Below are positions 24,060-33,244 of a DNA stretch of 64,000 nt, one piece after another. Both the position numbers and the translations under genes were made by a program. The DNA is from Chryseobacterium camelliae (GTDB lineage Bacteria > Bacteroidota > Bacteroidia > Flavobacteriales > Weeksellaceae). Position 1 is the first letter of the stretch; each line of letters starts with the position of its first letter. Below the pieces are notes generated by a model. The model was not told the DNA's origin and ran no database searches. It saw only the letters and a program-made list of their open reading frames with translations. The stretch is taken from the NCBI RefSeq assembly GCF_030818575.1, contig NZ_JAUTAL010000001.1, positions 2,232,001-2,296,000 of the forward strand, read 5' to 3'.

Positions 24060-24189
24060 ACTGCAAAGTTAAGTTTTTCAGGCCAAATAAGGAGGACTTG
24101 CGATGCTGAGTCTATGGAGAAAAACTGATGTGCCTTTATCAGGTGGAGAGTTTGAGTGTGGGCGTGTGTTTGGGGTGAGGGTTTTTACA

Positions 24190-24850
24190 TGAAAAACCAC
24201 AAACCAGAGGTTAGCGAGAGTTAATAACTGCGAAAGTTTTTTGACACATTAGAATTATGAAGATAAAAGCTTTGAAAACAGAAAGAACACATAAGGTTAT
24301 AAAAATCTACGATTTTTATGATGCGTGAAAAATCTGCGGGAGAGGCTGATCTGCGAGGGAATAAAAACCACAAAAGCTATTTGACACATGAGAATTATAA
24401 AGATAAAAGCTTTGAAAACAGAAGAGCACAGAAGTTTTTAAAAACCTACGGTTTTTATGTGCACGTAAAATCTTCGCAGTTTACGGAAATACAAGCTGCA
24501 AAATTCCCCTCCCTCGGAGGGGTGGCAAAAATTCTCTGAATTTTTGAAGGGATGGTTTTTAATAACGATTAAAGTGATGTGATCCACTTCGAAACAATAA
24601 TCTGCTAATCCACAAGAGTTTAAAAAACCACAACAGTCATAAAAGCTATTTGACACTTAAGAATCATGAAAAGAACAGCTTTGAAAACATGAAGAGCACA
24701 TTAGTTTTTAAAAGCCTACAGTTTTTATGTGCACGTAATATCTTTAAACACGAAGAGCACATAAGCTTTTAAAAAACCTACGGTTTTAATATGCCTGGAA
24801 AAAATCTGTGTGATCTACTAATCTGCGAAAGATTTATGGTTTCTATATAC
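24190..24850 (+). repeat. Dispersed structured repeat, block 1
   Basis: One long and two shorter or degenerate copies of a unit that starts near AACCACAAAAG and continues through GCTTTGAAAACAG, GTGCACGTAAAATC, CCCCTCCCTCGGAGGGG and GTGTGATCCACTT-like segments, ending near TAATCTGC. Several parts are hairpins. The block fills most of the gap between the mnmE start and the tetR end (24060-24949). Apparent reading frames in it are by-products of the repeat. Confidence 0.8.
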
Positions 24851-24949
24851 ATGTCAAATATTGGTGAGAGCATGTGCTACTTGCCGACACTGACAGGAAG
24901 ACTATGGAATATCCTCAAAGCAATATAACGATAGATAACCGTAATCCAA

Positions 24950-25573
24950 TTAATATGAAAGGTAATTTTGAAGATAATACGTTCTGTCCTTTTCCACAAA
25001 AAGCGGTAAAAATAGATTCATGATGATTTGCGAATAATATCGGACGGCCTCGCTTCTTTCAAATTCATTAATCATTCTATTATAAGAAATATAATTGTCA
25101 GCAATGATAAAAATCTGTGCAATTACACTTTCAATGAGTTCTGAAGGCAGATCCTCACGGAATATTTTCATTTGCTGAAACTCACGTATAATCTCTTCAA
25201 ACTGCTTCTTTCTTTTACTGTAAACCTCCAAAAATTTACTTTTAAGCTCCGGCACATCCCTGAAAACATCATTGAAATTAATGAAGATGAATCTGTAATC
25301 AAAAAAAAGTTCAAGCACAGAGCGTAAATAATGCTGAAGGTTTGGAATGCTGATTCCTGAGCCACTTTTAAAGCTATTCATTAGAAACTCGGTCTGATAA
25401 ATCAAATCAGTTAACAGTACGCTGACAATTTCTTCGGAATGTTTAAAATGGTAATGCAGATTACCTGGACTTATTTCAAGCTCCTGGGCTATGTGCCTGG
25501 TGGTAACTACAGTATATCCCCTATCGTTAAAAAGCATCAATGCCTTCTGTATGATTTTGTCCTTTGTATTCAT
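24950..25573 (-). CDS. TetR/AcrR-family regulator
   Basis: 207 residues from the ATG at 25573 (MNTKDKIIQKALMLFNDRGY); an earlier in-frame ATG would run through the promoter and operator, so I reject it. The N-terminal HTH is TRHIAQELEISPGNLHYHF (about 25-50). The C-terminal ligand domain is helical, with FIIADNYISYNRMINEFE near its end. A TTAGAACA-TT-TGTTCTAA palindrome lies 30 bp upstream between this gene and two divergently transcribed small membrane-protein genes, which it probably represses together with itself. The ligand is unknown. Confidence 0.88.
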   Translation of the reverse strand: MNTKDKIIQKALMLFNDRGYTVVTTRHIAQELEISPGNLHYHFKHSEEIVSVLLTDLIYQTEFLMNSFKSGSGISIPNLQHYLRSVLELFFDYRFIFINFNDVFRDVPELKSKFLEVYSKRKKQFEEIIREFQQMKIFREDLPSELIESVIAQIFIIADNYISYNRMINEFERSEAVRYYSQIIMNLFLPLFVEKDRTYYLQNYLSY

Positions 25574-25580
25574 ATAGGTA

Positions 25581-25633
25581 CAAATATAATGATAAAAATC
25601 ATTTAGAACATTTGTTCTAATTCTGTAGCTTTG
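25581..25633. promoter_or_regulatory. Divergent promoters with TetR operator
   Basis: Leftward -7 box TATATTTG (minus strand, 25581-25588) and rightward -7 box TAGCTTTG (25626-25633) both fit TAnnTTTG. Between them TTAGAACATTTGTTCTAA (25603-25620) is an 8+2+8 palindrome covering both upstream promoter regions. Confidence 0.6.
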
Positions 25634-25647
25634 TAAAAATATCTCTG

Positions 25648-25785
25648 ATGAATCCATATAATTTTGATTACGAAAAAGCCCAAAAAGAAGAAAACGAAAG
25701 CAAACCTAAAAAATCTGCAGGTGAGGTTATCCTAACTGTCTTACAGGTTTTGCTTAGTATAATAATGGCAATAGCACACGCATGA
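25648..25785 (+). CDS. Small single-span membrane protein (45 residues)
   Basis: Starts MNPYNFDYEKAQKEENESKP: a charged N-terminus, then GEVILTVLQVLLSIIMAIAHA, one membrane segment. The stop codon overlaps the next start as ATGA, so it is translationally coupled to the following membrane protein. Its frame begins 15 bp after a good promoter box and is controlled by the TetR operator. No family is known to me; the tight coupling supports it being real. Confidence 0.65.
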   Translation: MNPYNFDYEKAQKEENESKPKKSAGEVILTVLQVLLSIIMAIAHA

Positions 25786-26144
25786 TTTATAGCGTCAAAA
25801 TATCAAAGTACTACTTCATAGGGCTATTGGTTTGGATCATAGTGCTGTTATGCAGAAAAAACGGCATTATCATCCCCTATATCAACAGCCATTGTACTGA
25901 TTTATATAGTGTACCGATGTTTTGCTACACCATTAAAATCTTTGTCAATTTGTATATAGATCGTACCTGGAATCCATCGTTACGCTTTATATTATCTTCT
26001 GCACTGTACCTTACCCTAACCTTTGAAGTGATCGGTCCGAAAATTTCAAATATTTATACTGCTGATATAATAGATGCGGTATGCTACTTTATAGGCGGCA
26101 TTATGTACTATACTGTACTTAAGCTGTCCGCAAGGAAGGACTAA
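25782..26144 (+). CDS. Small VanZ-like/multi-span membrane protein
   Basis: 120 residues with about four membrane segments: YYFIGLLVWIIVLLC, VPMFCYTIKIFVNLYI, FILSSALYLTLTFEVI and VCYFIGGIMYYTVL. DIIDAVCYFIGG resembles the D-x-x-D-x-x-x-N/Y-G segment of VanZ-like and small Bacteroidota transporter-like proteins. The start overlaps the stop of the 45-residue protein (ATGA), so the pair forms a two-gene operon opposite the tetR gene. Transport or membrane-stress functions are guesses. Confidence 0.65.
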   Translation: MIYSVKISKYYFIGLLVWIIVLLCRKNGIIIPYINSHCTDLYSVPMFCYTIKIFVNLYIDRTWNPSLRFILSSALYLTLTFEVIGPKISNIYTADIIDAVCYFIGGIMYYTVLKLSARKD

Positions 26145-26309
26145 TTTGCCGCAAGGTTTTACATTTTTATGGGTTATATCATCATTTTAAAGCATACCTA
26201 GATTTCTATATTTGATTTGACGCTCGCAACGACCATGATAACAAATGAGTTTTTCTACAACCTGATGGCTAGTGTTCTCAGGAGTGTCATTTAGAATTTT
26301 TAAGATAAG

Positions 26310-27450
26310 ATCTGTGAAGTTTGAAGACAAAACAAAGGTTTGACGAAGTCGATAACTGCAAAAGTTTTCAACACATTAGAATCATGAAGATAAAAGCTTT
26401 GAAGACAGAAGAACACAGAAGTTTTTAAAATCTACGATTTTTATGATGCGTGAAAAATCTGCAGGACATGCTGATCTGCGAGGGAATAAAAACCACAAAA
26501 GTCACAAAAGCTATTTGACACTTAAGAATCATGAAGAGAACAGCTTTGAAAACAGGAAGAGCACATGAGTTTTTAAAAACCTACAGTTTTTATGTGCACG
26601 TAAAATCCTTTGCAGCTTGCGGAAATACCAGCTGCAAAATTCCCCTCCCTTGGAGGGGTGGCGAAAATTCAGAGAATTTTTGACGGGGTGGTGTTAATAA
26701 GAATTAAAGTGGTGTGATCCACTTGGGAAAAATAATCTGCTAATCTGCGAGAGATTAAAAAACCACAAAAGTCACAAAAGTTATTTGACAATTAAGAATC
26801 TTAAGAATCCAGCTTTGAAAACAGGAAGAGCACATGAGTTTTTAAAAACCTACAGTTTTTATGTGCACGTAAAATCCTTTGCAGCTTGCGGAAATACCAG
26901 CTGCAAAATTCCCCTCCCTTGGAGGGGTGGCGAAAATTCAGAGAATTTTTGACGGGGTGGTGTTAATAAGAATTAAAGTGGTGTGATCCACTTGGGAAAA
27001 ATAATCTGCTAATCTGCGAGAGATTAAAAAACCACAAAAGTCACAAAAGTTATTTGACAATTAAGAATCTTAAGAATCCAGCTTTGAAAACAGAAGAGCA
27101 CATTAGTTTTTAAAAATCTACGATTTTTAAATGCGTGAAAAAATCTGCTTAATCTACTGATCTGCGAGAAAATAACAAAACCACAAAAGTCACAAAAGTT
27201 TTTTTTACACATAAGAATCTTAAGAATCCAGCTTTGAAAACAGAAGAGCACATTAGTTTTTAAAAATCTACGATTTTTAAATGCGTGAAAAATCTGCTTG
27301 ATCTGCTGGTCTGCGAGAAAATAACAAAACCACAAAAGTCACAAAAGTTATTTGACACATGAGAATTTTTAAGATGTTAGCTTTGAAAGCAGAAAGAACA
27401 CATGAGGTTTTTAAAATCTACAATTTTTTAAATCTATGTAATCTATGGGC
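26310..27450 (+). repeat. Dispersed structured repeat, block 2
   Basis: Six consecutive copies or partial copies of the same unit as in block 1, alternating short (about 150 bp) and long (about 270 bp) forms. It fills the gap between the convergent ends of the membrane-protein gene and the pepP gene (26145-27698). Hairpin segments include GCAGCTTGCGG...CCAGCTGC, CCCCTCCCTTGGAGGGG and AAGTGGTGTGATCCACTT. Confidence 0.85.
26541..27078 (+). repeat. Two tandem 269-bp repeat units, apparently identical
   Basis: CAGCTTTGAA recurs at 26541, 26810 and 27079, giving a 269-bp period. By reading, the two intervening units show no difference, so the duplication is recent or kept uniform by recombination. 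Confidence 0.8.
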
Positions 27451-27489
27451 CTTAAGACAGATTTAAAAAAATTAACAGCAAAAAAAATC

Positions 27490-27672
27490 ACCCCGTTTCC
27501 GGGGCGATTGGTACTGCTTTAAATAAATACTGAGTTATATGAAGAGTGAAATGATGTTTCTCTGATATGTGACAAAGATACGGTTCATTTTATTTCTACG
27601 CCTCAGGGAAATCCCGGAAATTGCCTCCGGGTTTTTACGGAGGCAGCAAAAATCCTGCTTGAAGCAGGATTT
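27490..27672 (-). terminator. Three hairpins downstream of pepP
   Basis: CCCCG-TTTC-CGGGG (27491-27504), TGCCTCC...GGAGGCA (27622-27645) and AAATCCTGCTTGAAGCAGGATTT (as AAATCCTGCTT/GAAGCAGGATTT, 27650-27672). The last two lie within 80 bp of the pepP stop codon, and all have T-rich flanks on the minus strand. Confidence 0.6.
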
Positions 27673-27698
27673 GATTATATTCAACTTGTAATTACTGA

Positions 27699-29468
27699 TT
27701 ATAAAGGACTTACAAGTTCTGCAAACCACTCTTTCACCTCACCCTCTAAATATGGGCCCAGTTTTTCTTCACATTTCCTATGGTAAGCATTGAGCCATGC
27801 AATTTCTTCTTCCAAAAGCACCTCTTTAACGATGGTATCTTTAAAGAACGGACACAGCGTAAGCGTTTCAAACTCATAGAAAGTCCCGAAATCGGTTTTC
27901 TCCGCTTCCTGAACGGCTATTAAATTTTCATGACGGATGCCGTACTGTCCTTCTACGTAAAATCCGGGTTCACTGGAACACACCATTCCCGGAAGAAGTT
28001 CCTGCGGATTCATGTCTTTCCTGATGTTCTGAGGACCTTCATGAACGTTCATGAAGCTTCCCACCCCATGGCCAGTCCCGTGGTTGAAATCTTTGCCTTC
28101 CATCCACAACGGAAGCCTGGCAATGGCATCCAGATGCACACCTTTTGTTCCTTTCGGGAATTTCACCATGGATAAACGGATCATCCCCTGCAATACTAAA
28201 GTCGAGTTTCTTTTGAATTCCTCGGAAACAGCTCCTAAAGCCAGTGTCCTTGTAATATCGGTGGTTCCTTCCAGGTACTGGCCTCCGGAATCTACCAGGA
28301 TGCTCGAATCGTTGGTCACTTCATGGCTTCCTTCGCTTTTTGCGGAATAATGCATGATAGCACCATTATCTTTGTATCCGACAATGCTTCCGAAACTCTC
28401 CCCGACAAAGTTTTCACCCTGTGCACGGAAATCCCTGAGTTTTTCTCCGATGGAATACTCGTTCATAGATTCTTTACCTGCCTGATGCGTCAGCCAGTAG
28501 AGGAATTTCACCATCGCTACGCCGTCCCTTACCATTACCGTCCTGAAACCTTCCAGCTCGGTATCATTTTTCTGGGCTTTCATAAGGTTGCCGGGAACCG
28601 GACCCTTGATAATGGTATTGGCATATTTCAATGCTTCAAAGATAGACTGGTTGCTATTGGGAGAAACCAGGACTTTCTGGTCGCTGCAAATTTTGAGGTG
28701 GCCGAAAAACTCCTCGTACGGCATCATTTTCACAAATGACTCGTCCATCTGTTTCCTGGCTTCCACACTCAGTTTATCCAGGTCGGTAAAGAGAATGGCA
28801 TCATTGATGGTAATGATCAGATAGCCCAGGAATACCGGATTACTCTGTACATCGCTTCCCCTCAGATTAAGGGTCCACGCCACATCATCCAGGCTGGAGA
28901 TGATATGTACGGTAGCTCCCTGTTCTTCCATCGCATTCCGGATAGCAGAAATTTTATCAGTTACCGATTTTCCGGCACGTTCTACCGGATGTACATAGAT
29001 TGGGTTCTTTGACGGCGTTCCGCGGTCTTTCCAGAGCTCTTTCAGGAGCGGAAGGTCTACCAGGGTGATATTTTTGGCCCGAAGCTTTTCATAGAGCAGC
29101 TCCCAGTTGGCATGTGAGGTTGCCAGTGCATTCACTGCCACTTTTCCGTTTTCCGGAATTTCAGAAATAATCCAGTCGATATAGTGAGGAGTGCCTTCCA
29201 TCCCGTCCTTGAACAGTTCGATCCCGGAACCCTGGAGCTCAATGGCAGCCTGGGTGAAATACCTTCCATCTGTCCAGAGCCCTGCCTTGTCTTTGGTAAT
29301 CACCACAAATCCGGCAGATCCAAGGAATCCGGACAGCCAGGATCTTTCCTGCCATTCTTCCGGCAAATATTCACTCATATGCGGATCAGCAGAATAGACG
29401 ATAAATGCATCAACATTATTTTTCTGCATCTCTTCCCGGAGTGCAGCCACTTTTTCCTTTGAAGTCAT
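27699..29468 (-). CDS. pepP: Aminopeptidase P family Xaa-Pro aminopeptidase
   Basis: 589 residues, the long three-domain form. Two creatinase-like N-terminal domains (beginning ALREEMQKNNVDAFIVYSAD) are followed by the pita-bread catalytic domain. Metal ligands are visible: ILVDSGGQYLEGTTDITRT (two Asp), HGTGHGVG (His), SSEPGFY (Glu) and YGIRHENL (Glu region). It removes N-terminal residues preceding proline and is normally cytoplasmic. No signal peptide is seen. It is a single-gene unit with hairpin terminators after it. The gene symbol is by family analogy. Confidence 0.93.
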   Translation of the reverse strand: MTSKEKVAALREEMQKNNVDAFIVYSADPHMSEYLPEEWQERSWLSGFLGSAGFVVITKDKAGLWTDGRYFTQAAIELQGSGIELFKDGMEGTPHYIDWIISEIPENGKVAVNALATSHANWELLYEKLRAKNITLVDLPLLKELWKDRGTPSKNPIYVHPVERAGKSVTDKISAIRNAMEEQGATVHIISSLDDVAWTLNLRGSDVQSNPVFLGYLIITINDAILFTDLDKLSVEARKQMDESFVKMMPYEEFFGHLKICSDQKVLVSPNSNQSIFEALKYANTIIKGPVPGNLMKAQKNDTELEGFRTVMVRDGVAMVKFLYWLTHQAGKESMNEYSIGEKLRDFRAQGENFVGESFGSIVGYKDNGAIMHYSAKSEGSHEVTNDSSILVDSGGQYLEGTTDITRTLALGAVSEEFKRNSTLVLQGMIRLSMVKFPKGTKGVHLDAIARLPLWMEGKDFNHGTGHGVGSFMNVHEGPQNIRKDMNPQELLPGMVCSSEPGFYVEGQYGIRHENLIAVQEAEKTDFGTFYEFETLTLCPFFKDTIVKEVLLEEEIAWLNAYHRKCEEKLGPYLEGEVKEWFAELVSPL

Positions 29469-29649
29469 TTTTTTAATTTTTTAAAACCGAAAGTTACGAA
29501 AATTTGATTTCAGAAGGGGATTAAATCCAATATAAAAAAACAGGAATAAAGAGCAGGAATATGACAGCATGAATCATTTTTAAACTCCGCAAAACCGCTA
29601 TTGGAACTGATGTTTTCACCTTTGGAAAGATTATTGCTACATGCTAGAT

Positions 29650-30087
29650 ATGGAAACACAGCACTACGGCAATCACAGGAAATTCTACGCGCCACATCAC
29701 TTTATTTATCTTCCTGCACTTATGGTTTTGGAAGTCTTCGGGATCTATAAGATATGTAGTGATGAAAGCAACCAACTTACCTGGATCCTGTTTTCTGTTG
29801 TTATTTTCCTTCTCCTCTACCTTGCTATAATGTTACGCCAGCATTATGCTTTGGGACTTCAGAACCGGCTGGTAAGGCTGGAGTTCAAACAGAGGTATTT
29901 TGAGCTGTTCGGACAAAGGTCTGATGAGGTGGAGGAAAAGCTGAAGTTTGACCAGATCGCCGCCCTGAGATTTGCCTATGATGATGAATTTAAAGAACTA
30001 CTCTACAGGGCACTGCACGAATCTGTTTCAGGGGACGATATAAAGAAATCCATTAAAAAATGGAAACCGGATCATCACCGGGTTTAA
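29650..30087 (+). CDS. DUF6526-family membrane protein
   Basis: 145 residues from the ATG at 29650 (METQHYGNHRKFYAPHHFIY), which matches the usual start of this family; an ATG three codons earlier is possible. Two membrane segments (YLPALMVLEVFGIYKI and WILFSVVIFLLLYLAIML) are followed by a cytoplasmic domain with LGLQNRLVRLEFKQRYFELF and a charged C-terminus. It is a conserved Bacteroidota protein of unknown function. It is followed by a small lipoprotein and topoisomerase IB genes on the same strand. Confidence 0.8.
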   Translation: METQHYGNHRKFYAPHHFIYLPALMVLEVFGIYKICSDESNQLTWILFSVVIFLLLYLAIMLRQHYALGLQNRLVRLEFKQRYFELFGQRSDEVEEKLKFDQIAALRFAYDDEFKELLYRALHESVSGDDIKKSIKKWKPDHHRV

Positions 30088-30120
30088 AAAAGAATTAATC
30101 ACCAATAAAAATAAATTATT

Positions 30121-30288
30121 ATGAAAAAATGGAGCTTATACAGTATTACCTTTTTGAGTTTACTGATGCTAACCAGCTGTGAAGCAGTAGAAACAATTTT
30201 TAAGGCCGGAATGTGGTGGGGAATCATTCTCGTTGTAGCCGTAATAGGACTTTTATTATGGTTATTTTCAAGGTGTAAAAACTCTTAA
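30121..30288 (+). CDS. Small lipoprotein with a C-terminal membrane segment
   Basis: 55 residues: a signal sequence SITFLSLLMLTSC with the lipobox cysteine at 20, then EAVETIFKAGMWWG and a second hydrophobic segment IILVVAVIGLLLWLF ending SRCKNS. The ATG follows the upstream stop by 33 bp, and the stop is 9 bp before the topoisomerase start, so it belongs to that transcript. The function is unknown. The sequence layout and position argue that it is a real gene. Confidence 0.7.
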   Translation: MKKWSLYSITFLSLLMLTSCEAVETIFKAGMWWGIILVVAVIGLLLWLFSRCKNS

Positions 30289-30297
30289 CCGGACTTT

Positions 30298-31401
30298 ATG
30301 GAAAATTCAGACTTAGATATCATTTCTCACCTGAAGCCTTCAAAAATTGTCAAAATTATGAAAGATCCGGTGGCTTCTGCAAAGGCGGTACATCTTATTT
30401 ATACCTCTGATGCGGAAACCGCCGGTATTATCCGGAAAAAAAGGGGTAAAAAGTTTTCCTACTATAAAGACGGTGAAAAAATTAAGGACAAGGATGAGAT
30501 CAGCCGGATCAATAAGCTTGTACTACCACCGGCATGGGAAAATGTATGGATCTGCGCGCTGGATAACGGCCATCTACAGGCAACGGGAATTGATGCCAAA
30601 AAGAGAAAGCAATACCGCTATCATCCTTTATGGAATGCTTTAAGAAACCACACCAAGTTTTACCGCATGCTTCAGTTCGGTTATGCACTGCCCCAGATCA
30701 GGCTGCATATCGAACAGGACCTTGCTTTGCGCAATCTTGAAAAGAGAAAGGTCCTTGCACTTATTGTAAGCCTGATGCAGCGGACCAATATCAGGATCGG
30801 CAACAGCGCGTACGAAAAGCTTTACGGATCGTTCGGGCTTACCACTCTCAAAGATAAACACGTTAAGGTGAAAGGTAAGAAATTATCATTCTGCTTTAAG
30901 GGGAAAAAAGGCGTCATGCATGATATAGACCTGAAAAGCAGCAGGCTTTCAAGGCTGGTACAAAAATGCAAGGACATCCCCGGAAAAGAACTTTTCCAGT
31001 ATTATGATGACGATGGAAACCGGCACAGCATAGATTCCGGAATGGTGAATGAATACATCAAGGAAATCAGCGGTGAGGATTTTACGGCGAAAGATTTCAG
31101 GACCTGGTCCGGAACCGTCAATGCACTGATCGCATTTAAGGAAATCGGATACGCGGAAACCAATGCCGAATACAAGAAGAAGGTAAAAGAAGCCTTGGAT
31201 ATCGTAGCATCCCGCCTGGGAAATACGGTTGCGGTATGCAAAAAATATTATGTTCATCCCCTCGTCATCAATCTGTATGAAAACAACACGATCAAAAAAT
31301 ATCTTGACGAGCTGGAAATAATAGAGAAAAATGATGGCAAAGCTGACCTGACTCAGGAAGAAAAACTGGTTCTGAAAATCCTGGAATCTGAAAAGCTGTA
31401 A
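30298..31401 (+). CDS. Eukaryotic-like (poxvirus-type) DNA topoisomerase IB
   Basis: 367 residues. The N-terminal DNA-clamp domain contains VLPPAWENVWICALDNGHLQ and GIDAKKRKQYRYHPLW. The catalytic domain has RIGNSAYEKLYGSFGL (Arg), then LTTLKDKHVKVKGKK (Lys), then KDFRTWSGTVNAL (Arg) and AVCKKYYVHPLVI with the active tyrosine (about 317-318). It relaxes supercoils through a 3'-phosphotyrosyl intermediate. Bacterial type IB enzymes of this size are widespread in Bacteroidota. All catalytic residues seem present. Confidence 0.92.
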   Translation: MENSDLDIISHLKPSKIVKIMKDPVASAKAVHLIYTSDAETAGIIRKKRGKKFSYYKDGEKIKDKDEISRINKLVLPPAWENVWICALDNGHLQATGIDAKKRKQYRYHPLWNALRNHTKFYRMLQFGYALPQIRLHIEQDLALRNLEKRKVLALIVSLMQRTNIRIGNSAYEKLYGSFGLTTLKDKHVKVKGKKLSFCFKGKKGVMHDIDLKSSRLSRLVQKCKDIPGKELFQYYDDDGNRHSIDSGMVNEYIKEISGEDFTAKDFRTWSGTVNALIAFKEIGYAETNAEYKKKVKEALDIVASRLGNTVAVCKKYYVHPLVINLYENNTIKKYLDELEIIEKNDGKADLTQEEKLVLKILESEKL

Positions 31402-31438
31402 TTGAAGTCAATCAATTTTTTCTCCGAATTAAATGTTG

Positions 31439-31446
31439 TAAATTTG
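31439..31446 (+). promoter_or_regulatory. -7 promoter box of pruA
   Basis: TAAATTTG fits TAnnTTTG, 35 bp before the pruA start codon, predicting a transcript start near 31453. Confidence 0.45.
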
Positions 31447-31480
31447 TATCATCACAAATTAAAATATAATACAACATCAT

Positions 31481-33106
31481 ATGTCAAAAGCAATTTCGCA
31501 AGTGCCACTTGCTGTTAATGAGCCGGTAAACTCATACGCACCGGGTTCTCCTGAAGTAAAAAGCCTTCTGGCTACCTACAAGAAAATGTGGGCAGAAAAA
31601 ACCGAGATCCCTATGATCATCAACGGAAAAGAAGTGAAGACCGATGAAAAGGTAGCCCTTCAGTCTCCTCAGGATCATGCGCATGATTTCGGCTTTTATT
31701 ACAAAGGAACCATGCAGCATGTGGATGATGCCATCAATGCAGCTTTAGCAGCCAAACAGCAATGGAATGAACTGGGTTGGGAACAGAGGGCTTCCATCTT
31801 TCTGAAAGCCGCTGACCTTCTTGCCGGGCCTTACCGCGATGTCATCAATGCAGCGACGATGATCGGACAGTCTAAAAATGTTCACCAGGCTGAAATTGAT
31901 GCCGCTTGTGAGTTCATCGACTTTTTACGGTTCAATGTAGAATTCATGACAGAAATGTATGCTGAACAGCCGGTATCCGATAACGGAATCTGGAACCGCG
32001 TAGAATACAGACCTCTTGAAGGATTTTGCTTTGCAGTAACCCCATTTAACTTTACCGCTATTTCCGGAAACCTGCCAACATGTATGGCAATGCTTGGAAA
32101 CGTAGTAGTATGGAAACCTTCTGACAAGCAGGTTTATTCTGCAAAAGTAATCATGGATGTTTTAACTGAAGCCGGACTTCCTGCCGGAGTCATCAACATG
32201 ATCTTCACAGATGGTAAGGAAACAGCTGAAAAAGTATTGGCACACCGTGATTTTGCAGGTCTTCATTTTACCGGTTCTACTAAGGTGTTCCAAGGTATGT
32301 GGAAAATGATCGGTGACAATATCCACCAGTACAGAACATATCCGAGAATTGTAGGAGAAACCGGAGGTAAAGACTTTGTTATTGCCCACCCTTCAGCCAA
32401 TGTAGAAGCAGTAGCTACCGCTTTGGTAAGAGGTGCATTTGAATATCAGGGACAGAAATGTTCAGCTGCTTCAAGAGCTTATATCCCTAAGTCCATCTGG
32501 GCAGACGTGAAAAAAGTAATGGAAACGCAGATCGGATCCATCAAAGTAGGTTCTCCTGAAGATCCGTCCAACTTCGTTAATGCCGTGATCGACAAAAATT
32601 CTTTTGAAAAATGCAAAGGCTATATCGACAGAGCAAATAATGCCGGTGATGCCAATGTAGTAATCGGAGGAACTTATGATGACTCTAAAGGATGGTTTGT
32701 ACACCCTACGGTGATTGAGACCACCAATCCGCATTACGAAAGCATGGTAGAAGAGATCTTCGGTCCTATCCTTTCCATCTATGTTTATGAAGATGAACAA
32801 TGGAAAGAAACGCTGAAACTGGTTGACTCCACTTCACCGTATTCCCTGACCGGATCTGTATTCGCACAGGACCGTTACGCGATCAGCGAAGCGTATAAAG
32901 CACTGGAAAATGCTTCCGGAAACTTTTATATCAACGATAAGCCGACCGGTGCCGTAGTAGGCCAACAGCCTTTCGGAGGAGGAAGAGCTTCAGGAACCAA
33001 TGATAAAGCAGGTTCTAAAATGAACCTTCTGAGATGGACTTCCGTAAGGAGTATCAAAGAAACATTTGTATCGCCTAAAGATTATAAATATCCGTATTTA
33101 GGGTAG
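31481..33106 (+). CDS. pruA: L-glutamate gamma-semialdehyde dehydrogenase
   Basis: 541 residues, the length of stand-alone P5C dehydrogenases. An aldehyde dehydrogenase fold is seen with VTPFNFTAISGNLPT, VVWKPSDKQVYSAKVI, IVGETGGKDFVIAHP (Glu near 291) and GQKCSAASRAYIP (catalytic Cys near 326). The end, with VGQQPFGGGRASGTNDKAGS and NLLRWTSVRSIKETF, is characteristic of PruA. It oxidises glutamate semialdehyde to glutamate with NAD+ in proline catabolism. The proline dehydrogenase is not in the window. It has its own promoter and a strong terminator. Confidence 0.96.
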   Translation: MSKAISQVPLAVNEPVNSYAPGSPEVKSLLATYKKMWAEKTEIPMIINGKEVKTDEKVALQSPQDHAHDFGFYYKGTMQHVDDAINAALAAKQQWNELGWEQRASIFLKAADLLAGPYRDVINAATMIGQSKNVHQAEIDAACEFIDFLRFNVEFMTEMYAEQPVSDNGIWNRVEYRPLEGFCFAVTPFNFTAISGNLPTCMAMLGNVVVWKPSDKQVYSAKVIMDVLTEAGLPAGVINMIFTDGKETAEKVLAHRDFAGLHFTGSTKVFQGMWKMIGDNIHQYRTYPRIVGETGGKDFVIAHPSANVEAVATALVRGAFEYQGQKCSAASRAYIPKSIWADVKKVMETQIGSIKVGSPEDPSNFVNAVIDKNSFEKCKGYIDRANNAGDANVVIGGTYDDSKGWFVHPTVIETTNPHYESMVEEIFGPILSIYVYEDEQWKETLKLVDSTSPYSLTGSVFAQDRYAISEAYKALENASGNFYINDKPTGAVVGQQPFGGGRASGTNDKAGSKMNLLRWTSVRSIKETFVSPKDYKYPYLG

Positions 33107-33133
33107 TTATCGATGTATACATCTAAATAATTT

Positions 33134-33170
33134 AAAGGCTCGGCCGGAACTTCGTTCCGGCCGAGCCTTT
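33134..33170 (+). terminator. Strong terminator after pruA
   Basis: AAAGGCTCGGCCGGAA and its complement form a 16-bp stem closed by a C-TTCG-G-type loop, followed by TTTT. Confidence 0.9.
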
Positions 33171-33244
33171 TGAGTACTCATTGCTGCAGGTGATGCTCTT
33201 TTGTAGCTTTTAACGCCTTAGCCACTGGGTTACTAAGAAACTTT

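Noticed and set aside
24160..24172. G followed by GGCGTGTGTT upstream of mnmE as guide target
   Set aside because: It matches the first six positions and GTT, but has a mismatch at position 7 and diverges after position 10. It is not convincing.
24318..24656. Reading frames within the dispersed repeats (also at 27024-27335, 33724-33924, 45174-45392 and 45570-45779)
   Set aside because: They are translations of the repeat units, recur with the repeat in either orientation and have no conserved protein features.
28999..29014. Match to the candidate guide (TGGGTTCTTT) inside the pepP gene
   Set aside because: Only guide positions 5-14 match; the seed GGCG is replaced by AGAT, so it is unlikely to be a target.
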